A stretch of 64,000 nt of DNA from contig CASEYW010000034.1 of assembly GCA_949292215.1 (NCBI GenBank), positions 62,001-126,000 on the forward strand. Direction: 5' to 3'. Within the stretch, counting starts at the first letter, position 1. Each line of letters opens with the position of its first letter. The DNA is from an uncultured bacterium. Its GTDB lineage: Bacteria; Verrucomicrobiota; Lentisphaeria; Victivallales; UBA1829. This document shows positions 17,901-26,175 of the stretch, piece after piece. Made by a program: the position numbers and the translations under genes. The notes under the pieces were generated by a model that did not search any database, was not told where the DNA came from, and saw only the letters and a list, made by a program, of their open reading frames with translations.

Positions 17901-18922
17901 TCGGATGGTGTATATTTTGCTCCTCCAGAAATCCAGCGGAAATAACGCAGATTCTGATCGAACCTCGGATTCGGCAGCAGATTCCGGGTCGGTCTCAATG
18001 GCACATGAATTGCATCGTTCTTCCAGAAGTCAATTCCGGCGACCGGAGAAGGCGACTTGTTTTCCAGTACACCGGAACCGAAGTCAATTCGAATCCGCCG
18101 ATTTTTCTCCAGAGGATTGATCCGCAGCTGAAGCACCGCCTGAAACTGCTTCTCTCCCGCGGCGTTTTCATAGAACGATTCGTAAAGGCTCCCCGGCAAT
18201 TTGCCCGGAAGCTGAACCGAAATTTTCTTCCCGGCGGAGAAGCGGTCGAATTCCACAGAGGAAACCGTTCCCTGAAATGAACGGACACTTTTCTTTGCGC
18301 CCGTTCCGGAGAAACGTTCCGGAGGCGATGGGATCAGATCGGTTCCGTCGATGGTAATCTTCCGCGTCCGATATGCCGTGGAGAAAGGGAATTCCAGCCA
18401 CGGCGCAAGCGAATATCCTTTTACCGCGGCGAGCTTCTCCCGCGAAACGCCCGGATTCCACAGGATCTCCACCGAACCATCTCCTGCGGGACGGATCGTG
18501 AAGGAAAAAACGCCCGGAGTTCCATCGGGAAGGCGCCAGGATTTGCGGTAGGTGATCGTCTTCGCGGCTCGATCAACAAGAATTGTCCCCTTGTCCTCCC
18601 CGTCGCGGAAGGGCCAGCCGGAATTTCCTCCGGGAAGCGAGCCCCAGAAACGAATATGGAATACATCTTTTCCGTCCACTTGAATTCCTATAATGAAATC
18701 ACGGTCGACGCGGTCCTGATTGTACAGACGGCGCAGACCGATCCGCTTGTTCCCGATCAGAAAATACGGCTGCTCATACGTTTTTCCATTTCGCAGAAAG
18801 GAATCCACCTTCAGTTCCGGCGGCAGACGCTTCATTGTTCCGGAAGAGAACGGCGGCTTGTATTCCGGCAGATCCGCCATTAGAACTCCGCAGAGAAAAA
18901 AGAGAAGAAAAAAACGAATCAT
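14960..18922 (-). CDS. Large secreted glycoside-hydrolase-like protein with carbohydrate-binding modules (cassette 2)
   Basis: A 1320-residue protein with signal peptide MIRFFLLFFLCGVLMA. Residues about 340-480 look like a CBM4/9-type beta-sandwich (WKRYSMSFRYDHGG, WIDDLQLEEG). The centre (about 590-900) resembles a clan GH-A barrel, with Glu694 in LTGEID at the acid/base position and Glu808 in YFVEAFN at the nucleophile position. Residues about 1150-1320 resemble a family 9-like carbohydrate-binding domain (FHLRVEVEDDI, LEVYFDCGANG). The longest frame starts at 18952, where it overlaps the pseudopilin stop as ATGA. The ATG at 18922 is preferred, because GGAGG lies 7 nt upstream and the signal peptide begins there. 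Substrate unknown; no close GH family is claimed. Confidence 0.7.
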   Translation of the reverse strand: MIRFFLLFFLCGVLMADLPEYKPPFSSGTMKRLPPELKVDSFLRNGKTYEQPYFLIGNKRIGLRRLYNQDRVDRDFIIGIQVDGKDVFHIRFWGSLPGGNSGWPFRDGEDKGTILVDRAAKTITYRKSWRLPDGTPGVFSFTIRPAGDGSVEILWNPGVSREKLAAVKGYSLAPWLEFPFSTAYRTRKITIDGTDLIPSPPERFSGTGAKKSVRSFQGTVSSVEFDRFSAGKKISVQLPGKLPGSLYESFYENAAGEKQFQAVLQLRINPLEKNRRIRIDFGSGVLENKSPSPVAGIDFWKNDAIHVPLRPTRNLLPNPRFDQNLRYFRWISGGAKYTPSDLPRYSIDAEHGRGGGKCLLIRPVQQKSAAIATFAIPMKKGTLYTMSCYAKSEKGGQLVFSPFSFSGTQFRHQYSSQHAEKTTHALTGEWKRYSMSFRYDHGGVGLMLRAIADGCVWIDDLQLEEGASATAFSAPPLEGLLRTSDPDNLLDSGTPVNATFELFGGRGRVELTLIDYYRKILWQQTFSVKGGDSLKLPFDKQKIGLGNFVVRAQFIPESGEPYYDYYRFSRMNFLKNKHATKNLFGTEMRSIGRISRADELGRLFMVSGVGATVYGRINGPDNHLLDKYGIENLLYMVHSHEGADTRFQEYRNYLKNDFRKLECATPEALKKIEEMGYVCAKDAPEATRWALTGEIDKAAVMLRNNRYDEYAKLLAAFHRGVRRANPRAKLFPDAGTQAYKKIWGRRETEEKIRATAGKIRWDAFATHPYGSLDGTAAGPDDFDSDVCAHFISMLKKYGYEKEPIYFVEAFNLIAAYVPEWGATWWGDNWQGGKPGYDWGLREYNQAAWIARGYLIALKYWPKMQHWDFWRNSPFFDLHLAPFAMLNAINTLGNLFGDPKFYADIRPAAGIRAYVFRNEKGEGLAGVWYIGEKVEQGLIAAPSLTLKPGTNKLEFIDLMGNPRSYNRKNGFVTLPLNAAPIFLRMKNPVLLAEMLKRSEAVGGEVNADVKVIPGNDGTLRAELVNLTGKVQSGTLKTGQGEVLPFAIPPNQRLDLPLKGGRPAAFGTMYPYSDDLSLSLKNGARLDKRWAMHYFYVPRISGKPDWAQIPEIPLSNRFCAKGISFRGQRDLNALFRAAWSENAFHLRVEVEDDILQSDPKRFQLAGFDRDLYYFDGCLEVYFDCGANGIGSRISGYDDDDYRYDFAPGNPRMESGPGLVHRRVAAHMQLAGGLDMPTPEEAAKNVKCQFIRTKQGYCYEIEFPQRYLEPFQLKSGSQAGFCLFLHDKDSLADKTGGKGVSISSERGKPADRSPHLWPRMILK

Positions 18923-18948
18923 GAAAAGACCTCCTGCCTGAATTGAAT

Positions 18949-19776
18949 TCATGGTAAGGGGATTCCGAACTTCGCGTCGAATCCGGTCCGCAGAGCGGCA
19001 TTCGAGGGAGCAGCTCCGGTATCCGGTTTCGGCATGGAATACAGAGTGGAAAACGCCACCGTCTGGACATGACCGTCAAAGTACAGAAGATTCGTTTTTG
19101 AATTACCGGGCGAATTCGTGCTGTACTGATTGGAAGAGGCGGGATTGCCGTCGTCACGCAGATCATAACCGTCATGGCGGTAGGAAAAACGGTAGATGAC
19201 CTCTCCGGAAGTGCCGCCGGCATTTGCGGCATCTCCGGCAAAAATCGTCGAAGCAGGAGCCTTCACATTCCCGGTTTTGTGCCCGAAAAGATACGAACTG
19301 CCGGAACTGCCCGTAAGAATCGCATTCACCGTGAAGTGTGTGTATTTGTACTGCTCAATCCCGTAACGTGATCCCGGGCAGCGGAAACTCGACTGATTCG
19401 CCCTTTTATCATAATAGGCATAATATTTGATCCCATAGGGTGGAACCGCCGGCATATCGGGATTTCCATCCTTCTCTTCCACTCCTGTCAGTTTGCAGTA
19501 CCACGTTCCATAAGGATGGGAGGTGGAACGCATCGGGACAATCCAGTTCTCGTAGTCCGAGGAATACATCGCCTGAGCGCTCCCGATGGATTTCAGATTG
19601 TTCACGCATGAAATTTTCGCGGCGGTCAGTTTTGCCTTGTTCAAAGCGGGCAGAAGAATTCCTGCAAGAATTGCAATAATTGCAATTACAACAAGGAGTT
19701 CTATCAATGTGAAATATCCAAGAGAACATTTTCTGCGCCATCCGGTCAAGGGTTCCGTTTTCGAAGATTCTCTCAT
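18949..19776 (-). CDS. Pseudopilin-like protein, prepilin-type N-terminus (cassette 2)
   Basis: A 275-residue protein with an unusually long charged leader (about 21 residues) before [19 protein letters not shown], the prepilin-peptidase site and pilin helix. The C-terminal motif is degenerate: LLYFDGHV is present, but the His ten residues before the Asp is replaced by Gly. AAGGAGG lies 6 nt before the ATG. The gene overlaps the upstream regulator by 4 nt and ends at the start region of the 1320-residue glycosidase-like gene, repeating the arrangement seen at 2697-6386. The function is inferred only from this recurring context. Confidence 0.83.
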   Translation of the reverse strand: MRESSKTEPLTGWRRKCSLGYFTLIELLVVIAIIAILAGILLPALNKAKLTAAKISCVNNLKSIGSAQAMYSSDYENWIVPMRSTSHPYGTWYCKLTGVEEKDGNPDMPAVPPYGIKYYAYYDKRANQSSFRCPGSRYGIEQYKYTHFTVNAILTGSSGSSYLFGHKTGNVKAPASTIFAGDAANAGGTSGEVIYRFSYRHDGYDLRDDGNPASSNQYSTNSPGNSKTNLLYFDGHVQTVAFSTLYSMPKPDTGAAPSNAALRTGFDAKFGIPLP

Positions 19777-21167
19777 ATTCGTTCCTCCTTCAGCATTTCT
19801 TCGGGAATGCAGTTCCGGTAAAAATGTTTTTTCAGGTCCAGACGTTCGAGAGTCTCCTTCTCGGACGCATGATAAAACTTCCAGTTTTCCAGAAGAATGG
19901 AAAACATTGCCATCTGTCTCATGGGAAAAAAGAGGCGTGGATAGAAAACCTCACCCTTGTTTCCCGGGAAAAATGCGGCGTAACGGTTGTCATGGTTCCA
20001 GAGGTATTCTTCAGGAAGAATGTCATTTGCGACGGAAATCATACCGGTCAGAGAACAGTAATCAAGCTGGAAATCACGCGAAACCATGATTTTCATCAAT
20101 TCCCAGATGCGCAGGCGCTCATCCGGAAGAATGTCTGGATGCAGATACGCTTTCAGGCAGTCCTGGTCAAAAACGGTGAATGGAACACCCGCCTGATCCC
20201 GGTATGGCAGGAAATCAAGACCGTCAACCGCTTTGTCGGGCCGTTCCGCCGCCTGGTTCTGGACTGTAAGCCAGCTTCCGCACCGCCAGTTGAAAACGGC
20301 GCCGTTCTGATAAAAACTGTGCGGATCGGAAAGCGTTTCCGTGATCGTCTGCGTATCCCGGACAATCTGCAGAAAGCGATGTCCTTCCGGTGAGAGGAAA
20401 AGCGGAACATCCCCTTTGTATTTCTCCGCAGAATACGATTGAAGTGCGAGCAGAAGATTCTGAAATTCCTGAAAAAGAAGAGCCCCCACCGGAACATAAT
20501 CCGCGCTGGCAGGAAGAACTCCGAACCGTCGGCAGGATTCGGCAAAGGAATCCCACCATCGGAAATCCGGCGTCAATTTTTCCAGATTCCAGCCAACTTT
20601 TTTCAGCAGATTCCGATTGACCCCGATCAGATAGGAATTCTGCGTAAACGGAAGCGAACAATCGTAATTGACTCCGCCGATGGCATTCAGTCTGCCCAGC
20701 ACCTTTCTGTAATCAGCGAACTGGGAAAGAAGCGCAGCAGGAAGCTGATCGTCCTCCACACAGATCGGGTGAATCGAAAGCGCGGCCTTGAACTCTCCTG
20801 CGACCCGGCTCCGGACGACGGGATCCGCCAGATGCTGAACCGGACGGATCACAATCTCCAGATGAAGATTCGCATCCGCCAGATGCTTCTTCAGAAGCCG
20901 CCGCATCTTCACCACGGATATGGTCGTTGGCTGAATGTTGACAAGCACCCGCAGAGGAGTCCCGCCGGCAAGATACGAACCGCTCCCCTTCCGCGTCTCC
21001 ACGAGTCCCTCTTTTGAAAGTTTGCCGAAAATTGAGGAAACCGTCTGATAACTGATCTGGAACATCTCTGTGAATTCATTGTAGGAGGGAAGCCGGTCAC
21101 CGGATTTCAGTTTTCCCAGTTTTTTTTCCCTGATTATGTAGCTTCTTACCCGTTCAAGATTTGTCAT
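19773..21167 (-). CDS. GntR-type regulator fused to a MalE-like (type 2) solute-binding domain
   Basis: About 464 residues. The first 70 form a GntR winged helix ([17 protein letters not shown], then [20 protein letters not shown]). The remaining 390 have no signal peptide and resemble extracellular sugar-binding proteins of ABC importers ([37 protein letters not shown]). A type 2 binding fold as regulator sensor is unusual; LacI-like type 1 domains are the rule. The longest frame begins at 21209, only about 9 nt after the predicted transcription start. The ATG at 21167 is chosen because GGTGAT, matching the anti-Shine-Dalgarno, lies 7 nt upstream. It likely controls cassette 2. Confidence 0.75.
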   Translation of the reverse strand: MTNLERVRSYIIREKKLGKLKSGDRLPSYNEFTEMFQISYQTVSSIFGKLSKEGLVETRKGSGSYLAGGTPLRVLVNIQPTTISVVKMRRLLKKHLADANLHLEIVIRPVQHLADPVVRSRVAGEFKAALSIHPICVEDDQLPAALLSQFADYRKVLGRLNAIGGVNYDCSLPFTQNSYLIGVNRNLLKKVGWNLEKLTPDFRWWDSFAESCRRFGVLPASADYVPVGALLFQEFQNLLLALQSYSAEKYKGDVPLFLSPEGHRFLQIVRDTQTITETLSDPHSFYQNGAVFNWRCGSWLTVQNQAAERPDKAVDGLDFLPYRDQAGVPFTVFDQDCLKAYLHPDILPDERLRIWELMKIMVSRDFQLDYCSLTGMISVANDILPEEYLWNHDNRYAAFFPGNKGEVFYPRLFFPMRQMAMFSILLENWKFYHASEKETLERLDLKKHFYRNCIPEEMLKEERI

Positions 21168-21224
21168 TGGAAGCATCACCGATCTGTTTTTTCTGAAAAA
21201 GTTATCCATATATCTTTGTTATAA

Positions 21225-21253
21225 ATTATAACCGATTCCGGGACAAATGTCAA
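21225..21253 (-). promoter_or_regulatory. Perfect consensus sigma70 promoter of cassette 2
   Basis: On the minus strand TTGACA (21248-21253) and TATAAT (21225-21230) are separated by exactly 17 nt. Both hexamers are identical to the sigma70 consensus. The predicted transcription start is near 21218. Confidence 0.8.
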
Positions 21254-21390
21254 TAGGCCCGGATGAAAAAAAGAGAACTTTTCTTTTCCGCAGCAGAAGA
21301 ATCCGGAAGATGTTTTCCTGCGAATTCCTGAAAAAAGAACCTTTCCCGCCTCCGGCACAATTTTTCCTTGAATTATTTTTGGCAAAAAAC

Positions 21391-21419
21391 TTGCGAAAAG
21401 AGGAAAAAGAGGCTAATTT
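21391..21419 (+). promoter_or_regulatory. Candidate promoter of the PPi-PFK operon
   Basis: TTGCGA (21391-21396), 17 nt, TAATTT (21414-21419). It lies 49 nt before the start codon in a purine-rich leader that ends in AAGGAG. Confidence 0.4.
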
Positions 21420-21467
21420 ACCGGATCAAATCTTTCAACGGAAAAAGCCAAAACAAGGAGATTTCTT

Positions 21468-23120
21468 ATGGACAGCAATGTTTCCGCGCTTCAGAAAGCA
21501 AGGTACAGCTACAATCCGAAACTTCCGGCGGCCCTGCGCGCCGGCGCCAATGTGAAATGTATCGAGGGAGAAAAACTTCAGGCATTTGCCGACGTTGAAA
21601 AAATCAACGCGCTCTTCCCCTCGACCAGCAATATGCCTGTTCTTAAATTTGAGAAAACGGATTCTCCGGCACAGGCAAACGCGATCAATGTCGGCGTAAT
21701 TCTTTCCGGCGGACAGGCTCCCGGCGGACACAACGTCATTGCCGGACTCTATGACGGAATCAAGAGCCTCAACAAAAACAGCAAACTGTACGGATTCAAA
21801 GGCGGTCCCGGCGGACTCGTCGACAATCAGTATGTCGAAATCACCGACGACTTCATGAACGCCTACCGGAACACCGGCGGATTCGACATGATCGGTTCCG
21901 GCAGAACAAAACTCGAACTTGTGGAACAGTTCGACAAGGCGGCTGCCAACTGCAAGGCGCTCGGAATCTCCGCGCTCGTCATCATCGGCGGTGACGACTC
22001 CAACACAAACGCCTGCCTGCTTGCAGAATACTACAAGAAGCAGAACATTCCCATTCAGGTTATCGGCTGCCCGAAAACCATCGACGGCGATCTTAAGAAT
22101 AAATTCATCGAAACCTCCTTCGGTTTCGACACAGCTTCCAAAGTCTACAGTGAACTCATCGGGAACATCGAACGCGACGCGAACTCCGCGAAGAAATACT
22201 GGCACTTCGTCAAACTGATGGGACGCTCCGCCTCCCACATCACGCTCGAATGCGCCCTCAAGACCCATCCGAACATCACGATCATCTCCGAAGAAGTCGC
22301 CGAAAAGAAGCAGACCCTCGATCAGATCGTCACCTATATTGCCGATACGGTTGCCGCACGCGCCAAAAACAAGGAAAACTTCGGCGTGGTTCTGATTCCG
22401 GAAGGACTCATTGAGTTCATTCCCGAAATGAACACCCTCATCAGCGCCCTCAACGAACTCCTCGCAAAAGAAGGCGACGCATTCGCTAAAATCGAGAACA
22501 AAGACGAAAAAATGGCTTTCATCACCAGTCGTCTCGACAAGGCTCTAGCCGATGTTTTCGCCTCTCTCCCGCAGACAATCCAGCTTCAGCTGACCAATGA
22601 CCGCGACCCGCATGGAAACGTTCAGGTTTCCCTCATCGAAACAGAAAAACTGCTGGTGGAACTTGTCAAAGCGAAACTCAAAAAGAATCCGGAAAAGGTC
22701 AAGTTCTCTGCGCAGACCCACTTCTTCGGCTATGAAGGCCGCTGTTCCGTTCCTTCCAACTTCGATGCGGATTACTGCTACAGCCTCGGTTACAATGCCG
22801 CTGCGATCATCGGAGCCGGCAAAACGGCGTATATGTCCTACATCAGCAATCTCGTTGCCCCCGCCGAACAGTGGAACGCGGGCGCCGTGCCTCTGACCGC
22901 CATGATGAATGTCGAACGCCGTCATGGAGCAGACAAGCCGGTCATCAAGAAAGCGCTCGTTGAACTTGATGGAAAACCGTTCGCCGAATTCGCAAAGAAC
23001 CGCGCGAAATGGGCGATCGAAACTTCCTTCATCTTCCCCGGACCGATCCAGTACTACGGACCGGCTGAAGTCGCCGACGCAACCACCGAAACACTCAAAC
23101 TCGAACAGGCGGGAAAATAA
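21468..23120 (+). CDS. pfp: Diphosphate--fructose-6-phosphate 1-phosphotransferase (PPi-dependent PFK, long type)
   Basis: This enzyme phosphorylates fructose 6-phosphate reversibly with pyrophosphate instead of ATP in cytoplasmic glycolysis. At 550 residues it matches the long-type PPi-PFK class. GGDDSNTNA marks the donor site (Asp in place of the Gly used by ATP enzymes), PKTIDGDLKN is the catalytic and PPi-selectivity motif, and MGRSASHIT binds the sugar phosphate. AAGGAGATTTCTT precedes the ATG. The stop overlaps the gatC start by 1 nt (TAATG), which links glycolysis to tRNA amidation genes; that coupling probably reflects operon packing rather than function. Confidence 0.93.
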   Translation: MDSNVSALQKARYSYNPKLPAALRAGANVKCIEGEKLQAFADVEKINALFPSTSNMPVLKFEKTDSPAQANAINVGVILSGGQAPGGHNVIAGLYDGIKSLNKNSKLYGFKGGPGGLVDNQYVEITDDFMNAYRNTGGFDMIGSGRTKLELVEQFDKAAANCKALGISALVIIGGDDSNTNACLLAEYYKKQNIPIQVIGCPKTIDGDLKNKFIETSFGFDTASKVYSELIGNIERDANSAKKYWHFVKLMGRSASHITLECALKTHPNITIISEEVAEKKQTLDQIVTYIADTVAARAKNKENFGVVLIPEGLIEFIPEMNTLISALNELLAKEGDAFAKIENKDEKMAFITSRLDKALADVFASLPQTIQLQLTNDRDPHGNVQVSLIETEKLLVELVKAKLKKNPEKVKFSAQTHFFGYEGRCSVPSNFDADYCYSLGYNAAAIIGAGKTAYMSYISNLVAPAEQWNAGAVPLTAMMNVERRHGADKPVIKKALVELDGKPFAEFAKNRAKWAIETSFIFPGPIQYYGPAEVADATTETLKLEQAGK

Positions 23121-23437
23121 TGAGCACCGGCGGCGGAGAAAATTCGTTCAACGCGGCAAAAGTCGCGCTGCTCGCGCGGCTGGAGCTTTCCCCGGAAGCC
23201 CTGGAAAAACTCCAGGGCGAAATGGAGGCGATCGTCGGCTACGTGAATCAGCTCTCGGAGCTGAATGTGGACGGAATCGAACCGACCGCCCATGCCATTC
23301 CCAGAAACAACGTCCTGCGCGATGATGTCGCCGAGGTGGATTTCGACCGGGCAACCATGCTCTCGAACGCTCCGGCGACGATCGATGACGAACTCATCAA
23401 AATGCCGCAGGTTCTTCCCGGAGAAGGTATGTCATGA
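23120..23437 (+). CDS. gatC: Asp-tRNA(Asn)/Glu-tRNA(Gln) amidotransferase subunit C
   Basis: A 105-residue protein of normal length for GatC, which wraps around GatA and GatB and stabilises the complex that amidates misacylated tRNAs. Typical elements are KVALLARLELSPE near the start, VNQLSELNVDGIEPT in the middle and LRDDV near residue 73. It overlaps pfp by 1 nt and gatA by 4 nt (ATGA), so it is probably translated by coupling. The extra 12 N-terminal residues are Gly/Ser-rich. Confidence 0.92.
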   Translation: MSTGGGENSFNAAKVALLARLELSPEALEKLQGEMEAIVGYVNQLSELNVDGIEPTAHAIPRNNVLRDDVAEVDFDRATMLSNAPATIDDELIKMPQVLPGEGMS

Positions 23438-24870
23438 GTGATTTGACAAAATTATCAGTTGCACAGTGTGCAGAGCTTCTCAACGGGAAACAAATCAGTT
23501 CCGTGGAACTCTGCAAAGCATCCATTGAACAGGTCAAACGCGTCGACCCGACTATTCAGGCATTTCTTGCACTGGATGAAACTCATGTCCTCGACGCCGC
23601 GGCACAAGCGGACAAACGCCGCGCGCAAGGCTCTTCCCTGAGTCCCTTCGACGGCATCCCCATCGGAATCAAAGACTGCATCTCCGTCAAGGACGAACGC
23701 TGTTCCTGTGCCTCGAAAATTCTGGAGAACTTCAAAGCGGTCTATGATGCCGGTGTCATCAGGAAACTGAAAAATTCCGGATTCATCCCGTTCGGCAGAA
23801 CCAACATGGATGAGTTTGCCATGGGTTCCTCCTGCGAGAATTCCGCATTCCAGAAAACGCGCAATCCGCGTAATCCCGATTGTGTTCCGGGAGGCTCCAG
23901 CGGAGGTTCCGCGGCAGCGGTCGCGGCGGATGAAGTTCCCGCAGCGCTCGCATCCGATACCGGCGGTTCCATCCGCCAGCCGGCGGCATTCTGCGGAGTC
24001 GTGGGACTCAAACCGACCTATGGGAGAGTCTCGCGTTTCGGACTTGTCGCATTCGCTTCTTCACTTGACCAGATTGGTCCCATCACGAAAACGGTGGAGG
24101 ATTCCGCCATTCTGCTGGACACCATCGGTGGGCATGACCCGAATGACTGCACCAGTCTGGAAGCGGAGTGCGGCGGTTTTGCGGAAGGTCTCCGCAACGC
24201 ATCCGTCAAAGGACTGAAAATCGGCTTGCCGAAAGAGTATTATGAACTCGAAGGGATGTCCGACAGCGTCAAAAAATGCGCGCAGGATGCGATTGATGCG
24301 TTCCAGCAGCTCGGAGCTGAACTTGTGGAGGTCTCCCTCCCCCATACGAAATACTCCATGGCGTGCTATTACATCGTGGCTACGGCGGAAGCAAGCGCGA
24401 ACCTCGCCCGCTTCGACGGAGTCCGTTACGGCTACCGCAGTCCGGATGCGCATGATGTCCTTGAAAATTATATGAAATCGCGTGGAGAAGCGTTCGGTAC
24501 GGAAGTCAAACGCCGCATCATGCTGGGAACCTATGTTCTCTCCAGCGGCTATTATGACGCATACTATCTCAAAGCGCAGAAGGTCAGAACCCTGATCCGT
24601 CGCGACTTTGAAAACGCCTACAAACAGTGCGATATTCTGCTGACGCCGGTCACTCCGGCAACGGCATTCCGGTTCGGGGAAAAATCCGACCCGCTTCAGA
24701 TGTATTTGAGCGATGTCTTCACAACCTCCCTGAATCTTTCCGGCAACTGCGGCATCAGCATCCCCGCGGGCAAGGACCCGAACGGCATGCCCATCGGCGT
24801 ACAGCTGATGGCTCCTGCGCTTGCCGAACAGCTTCTTTTCAATACGGCTTACGCATTCGAAAAGCGCTGA
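23434..24870 (+). CDS. gatA: Asp-tRNA(Asn)/Glu-tRNA(Gln) amidotransferase subunit A
   Basis: The amidase subunit that releases ammonia from glutamine for transamidation. It has 478 residues, the usual length. The amidase-signature Ser-cisSer-Lys triad is visible: Lys in GIPIGIKDCIS, the Gly/Ser-rich loop GGSSGGSAAAVAA and the nucleophile Ser in ALASDTGGSIRQPA. It overlaps gatC by 4 nt. A strong hairpin terminator follows 5 nt after the stop, so the pfp-gatC-gatA operon ends here. gatB is not in this window and must be elsewhere if the complex is functional. Confidence 0.95.
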   Translation: MSDLTKLSVAQCAELLNGKQISSVELCKASIEQVKRVDPTIQAFLALDETHVLDAAAQADKRRAQGSSLSPFDGIPIGIKDCISVKDERCSCASKILENFKAVYDAGVIRKLKNSGFIPFGRTNMDEFAMGSSCENSAFQKTRNPRNPDCVPGGSSGGSAAAVAADEVPAALASDTGGSIRQPAAFCGVVGLKPTYGRVSRFGLVAFASSLDQIGPITKTVEDSAILLDTIGGHDPNDCTSLEAECGGFAEGLRNASVKGLKIGLPKEYYELEGMSDSVKKCAQDAIDAFQQLGAELVEVSLPHTKYSMACYYIVATAEASANLARFDGVRYGYRSPDAHDVLENYMKSRGEAFGTEVKRRIMLGTYVLSSGYYDAYYLKAQKVRTLIRRDFENAYKQCDILLTPVTPATAFRFGEKSDPLQMYLSDVFTTSLNLSGNCGISIPAGKDPNGMPIGVQLMAPALAEQLLFNTAYAFEKR

Positions 24871-24875
24871 CAGTG

Positions 24876-24908
24876 AGGCGCCTGCGAAAACAGGCGCCTT
24901 GTTTTTTC
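24876..24908 (+). terminator. Intrinsic terminator of the pfp-gatCA operon
   Basis: AGGCGCCTG (24876-24884) pairs perfectly with CAGGCGCCT (24891-24899), loop CGAAAA, followed by TGTTTTTTC. Confidence 0.9.
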
Positions 24909-24935
24909 ATTATTCAATTGAACGCGAGGTGTTTC

Positions 24936-26084
24936 ATGAAACTGCTTTTTTTATGCCTGACCTTTTCCGCCGTGCTTCTCTGTGCACAGGTACCGTCGCT
25001 TCAACAGCGGGATTCTCTTCCGCCAGGCACCAAAATGCCGTCTGTCAGCGCGGAATGGATCAACGAACCGATTCGGAAAGCTCCGGCAGACAAGCAGAAA
25101 CGAATCACCATCCTGACCCTCGTCGACATTCTATCCCCGGACATCTTCCAGACCCTCCGGATGATTGAAAGTCTCGAAAAAAAGTATGCGCTCGAAAAAC
25201 GGGCAGTCGTTTCCATCCAGACCGTTGCAAGAAATGACTTGAGTCTCGTGAAAAAAATACTGAAGTCGGACGACAATCCCTTTGTCCTGGCCATCGGTGC
25301 AGACGACAAGGGAAAAACCTTCAAACGGTTCGACACAACCGTCGGCACCCTCCCCTTTACCGTCATTGCGGAGAACGATGCCATTGCCTGGAAGGGCCAT
25401 CCCGTTGAAATAGAAACCGTTACCGATTCCATTCTTGCCGGGGACTTTTCCCGGTCCAAACAGGAAAAAATCTCCTCTTTCCGCAAACAGCTGCAGTCCG
25501 CGCTCAAAGCGGGTCTTCCCGACGTCGTGGCTCAAACGGCTGACAAGATTCTGGCAATCGCCCCCCTCGACACCATCGCCATGCAGGCGCGCCTCTATGC
25601 GTTCGAACAAAAAGGACAGACTGCCGAAGAAGCAAAATTCCTCGCGGAACACATCCGCAAACACCCGCAGAACACCATGCAGATGCGGATGCTCCTTCTT
25701 GATCTCCTTCAGCGCCTGGACGACACCCCCGGCTGGAACAAGGCTGTGACAGAGGCAATTACGGAAGCAGAAAAAAAGCCTGAAGATTCTCTGAACTTCG
25801 CCGCCTATCTTCTTGATCGTTCCGTTATGGCAAACATGCCGATCAAAGCCATACTTCTTCTTTCGGATAACGCGGTTCGCAATTTCAAACCGTCCCTGCG
25901 ACAGGATATGTATGCCGATGCACTGGAGATCGCCGCACGAGCCAATTATGCGGCATGCAGACTCAATCAGGCGATTGCTTTGCAGAAAGAGGCCGTCGCA
26001 GTCAGACAGAAAAACAAAAGTCCGTTTCTGAATCGTTCCCGGAAAAGCCTTGCATTCTTTGAATCGCTCAAAACACTGAATTAA
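24936..26084 (+). CDS. Secreted protein with thioredoxin-like fold (no CxxC) and TPR-like helical tail
   Basis: The real start is the ATG at 24936 (signal peptide MKLLFLCLTFSAVLLCAQ, GAGGT upstream). The frame is open further upstream only as the shadow of gatA. The mature part begins with a thioredoxin-like segment (ITILTLVDILSPDIFQTLRM, TVGTLPFTVIAEND with the typical cis-Pro), but the redox CxxC site is absent. About residues 170-382 are helical repeats resembling TPRs (AQTADKILAIAPLDTIAMQA). The 382-residue product probably acts in the periplasm as a scaffold or chaperone; no enzymatic role is supported. It follows the gatA terminator, so it needs its own promoter. Confidence 0.6.
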   Translation: MKLLFLCLTFSAVLLCAQVPSLQQRDSLPPGTKMPSVSAEWINEPIRKAPADKQKRITILTLVDILSPDIFQTLRMIESLEKKYALEKRAVVSIQTVARNDLSLVKKILKSDDNPFVLAIGADDKGKTFKRFDTTVGTLPFTVIAENDAIAWKGHPVEIETVTDSILAGDFSRSKQEKISSFRKQLQSALKAGLPDVVAQTADKILAIAPLDTIAMQARLYAFEQKGQTAEEAKFLAEHIRKHPQNTMQMRMLLLDLLQRLDDTPGWNKAVTEAITEAEKKPEDSLNFAAYLLDRSVMANMPIKAILLLSDNAVRNFKPSLRQDMYADALEIAARANYAACRLNQAIALQKEAVAVRQKNKSPFLNRSRKSLAFFESLKTLN

Positions 26085-26175
26085 CCCTCTTTCCGCCTGT
26101 CGTTTTCCAAGCGGAAAAAAAAAGGGAAGCGCGTAAAAGCGGCTGATCCGTCTTCCGGCGATCGGAAGCAATGTG

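Noticed and set aside
24627-24935. Upstream extension of the thioredoxin-like gene
   Set aside because: It lies within gatA in another frame and crosses its terminator; the signal peptide begins at 24936.
26090-26117. Inverted repeat TTTCCGC/GCGGAAA between convergent genes as a terminator
   Set aside because: Neither strand has a U-run immediately after the stem.
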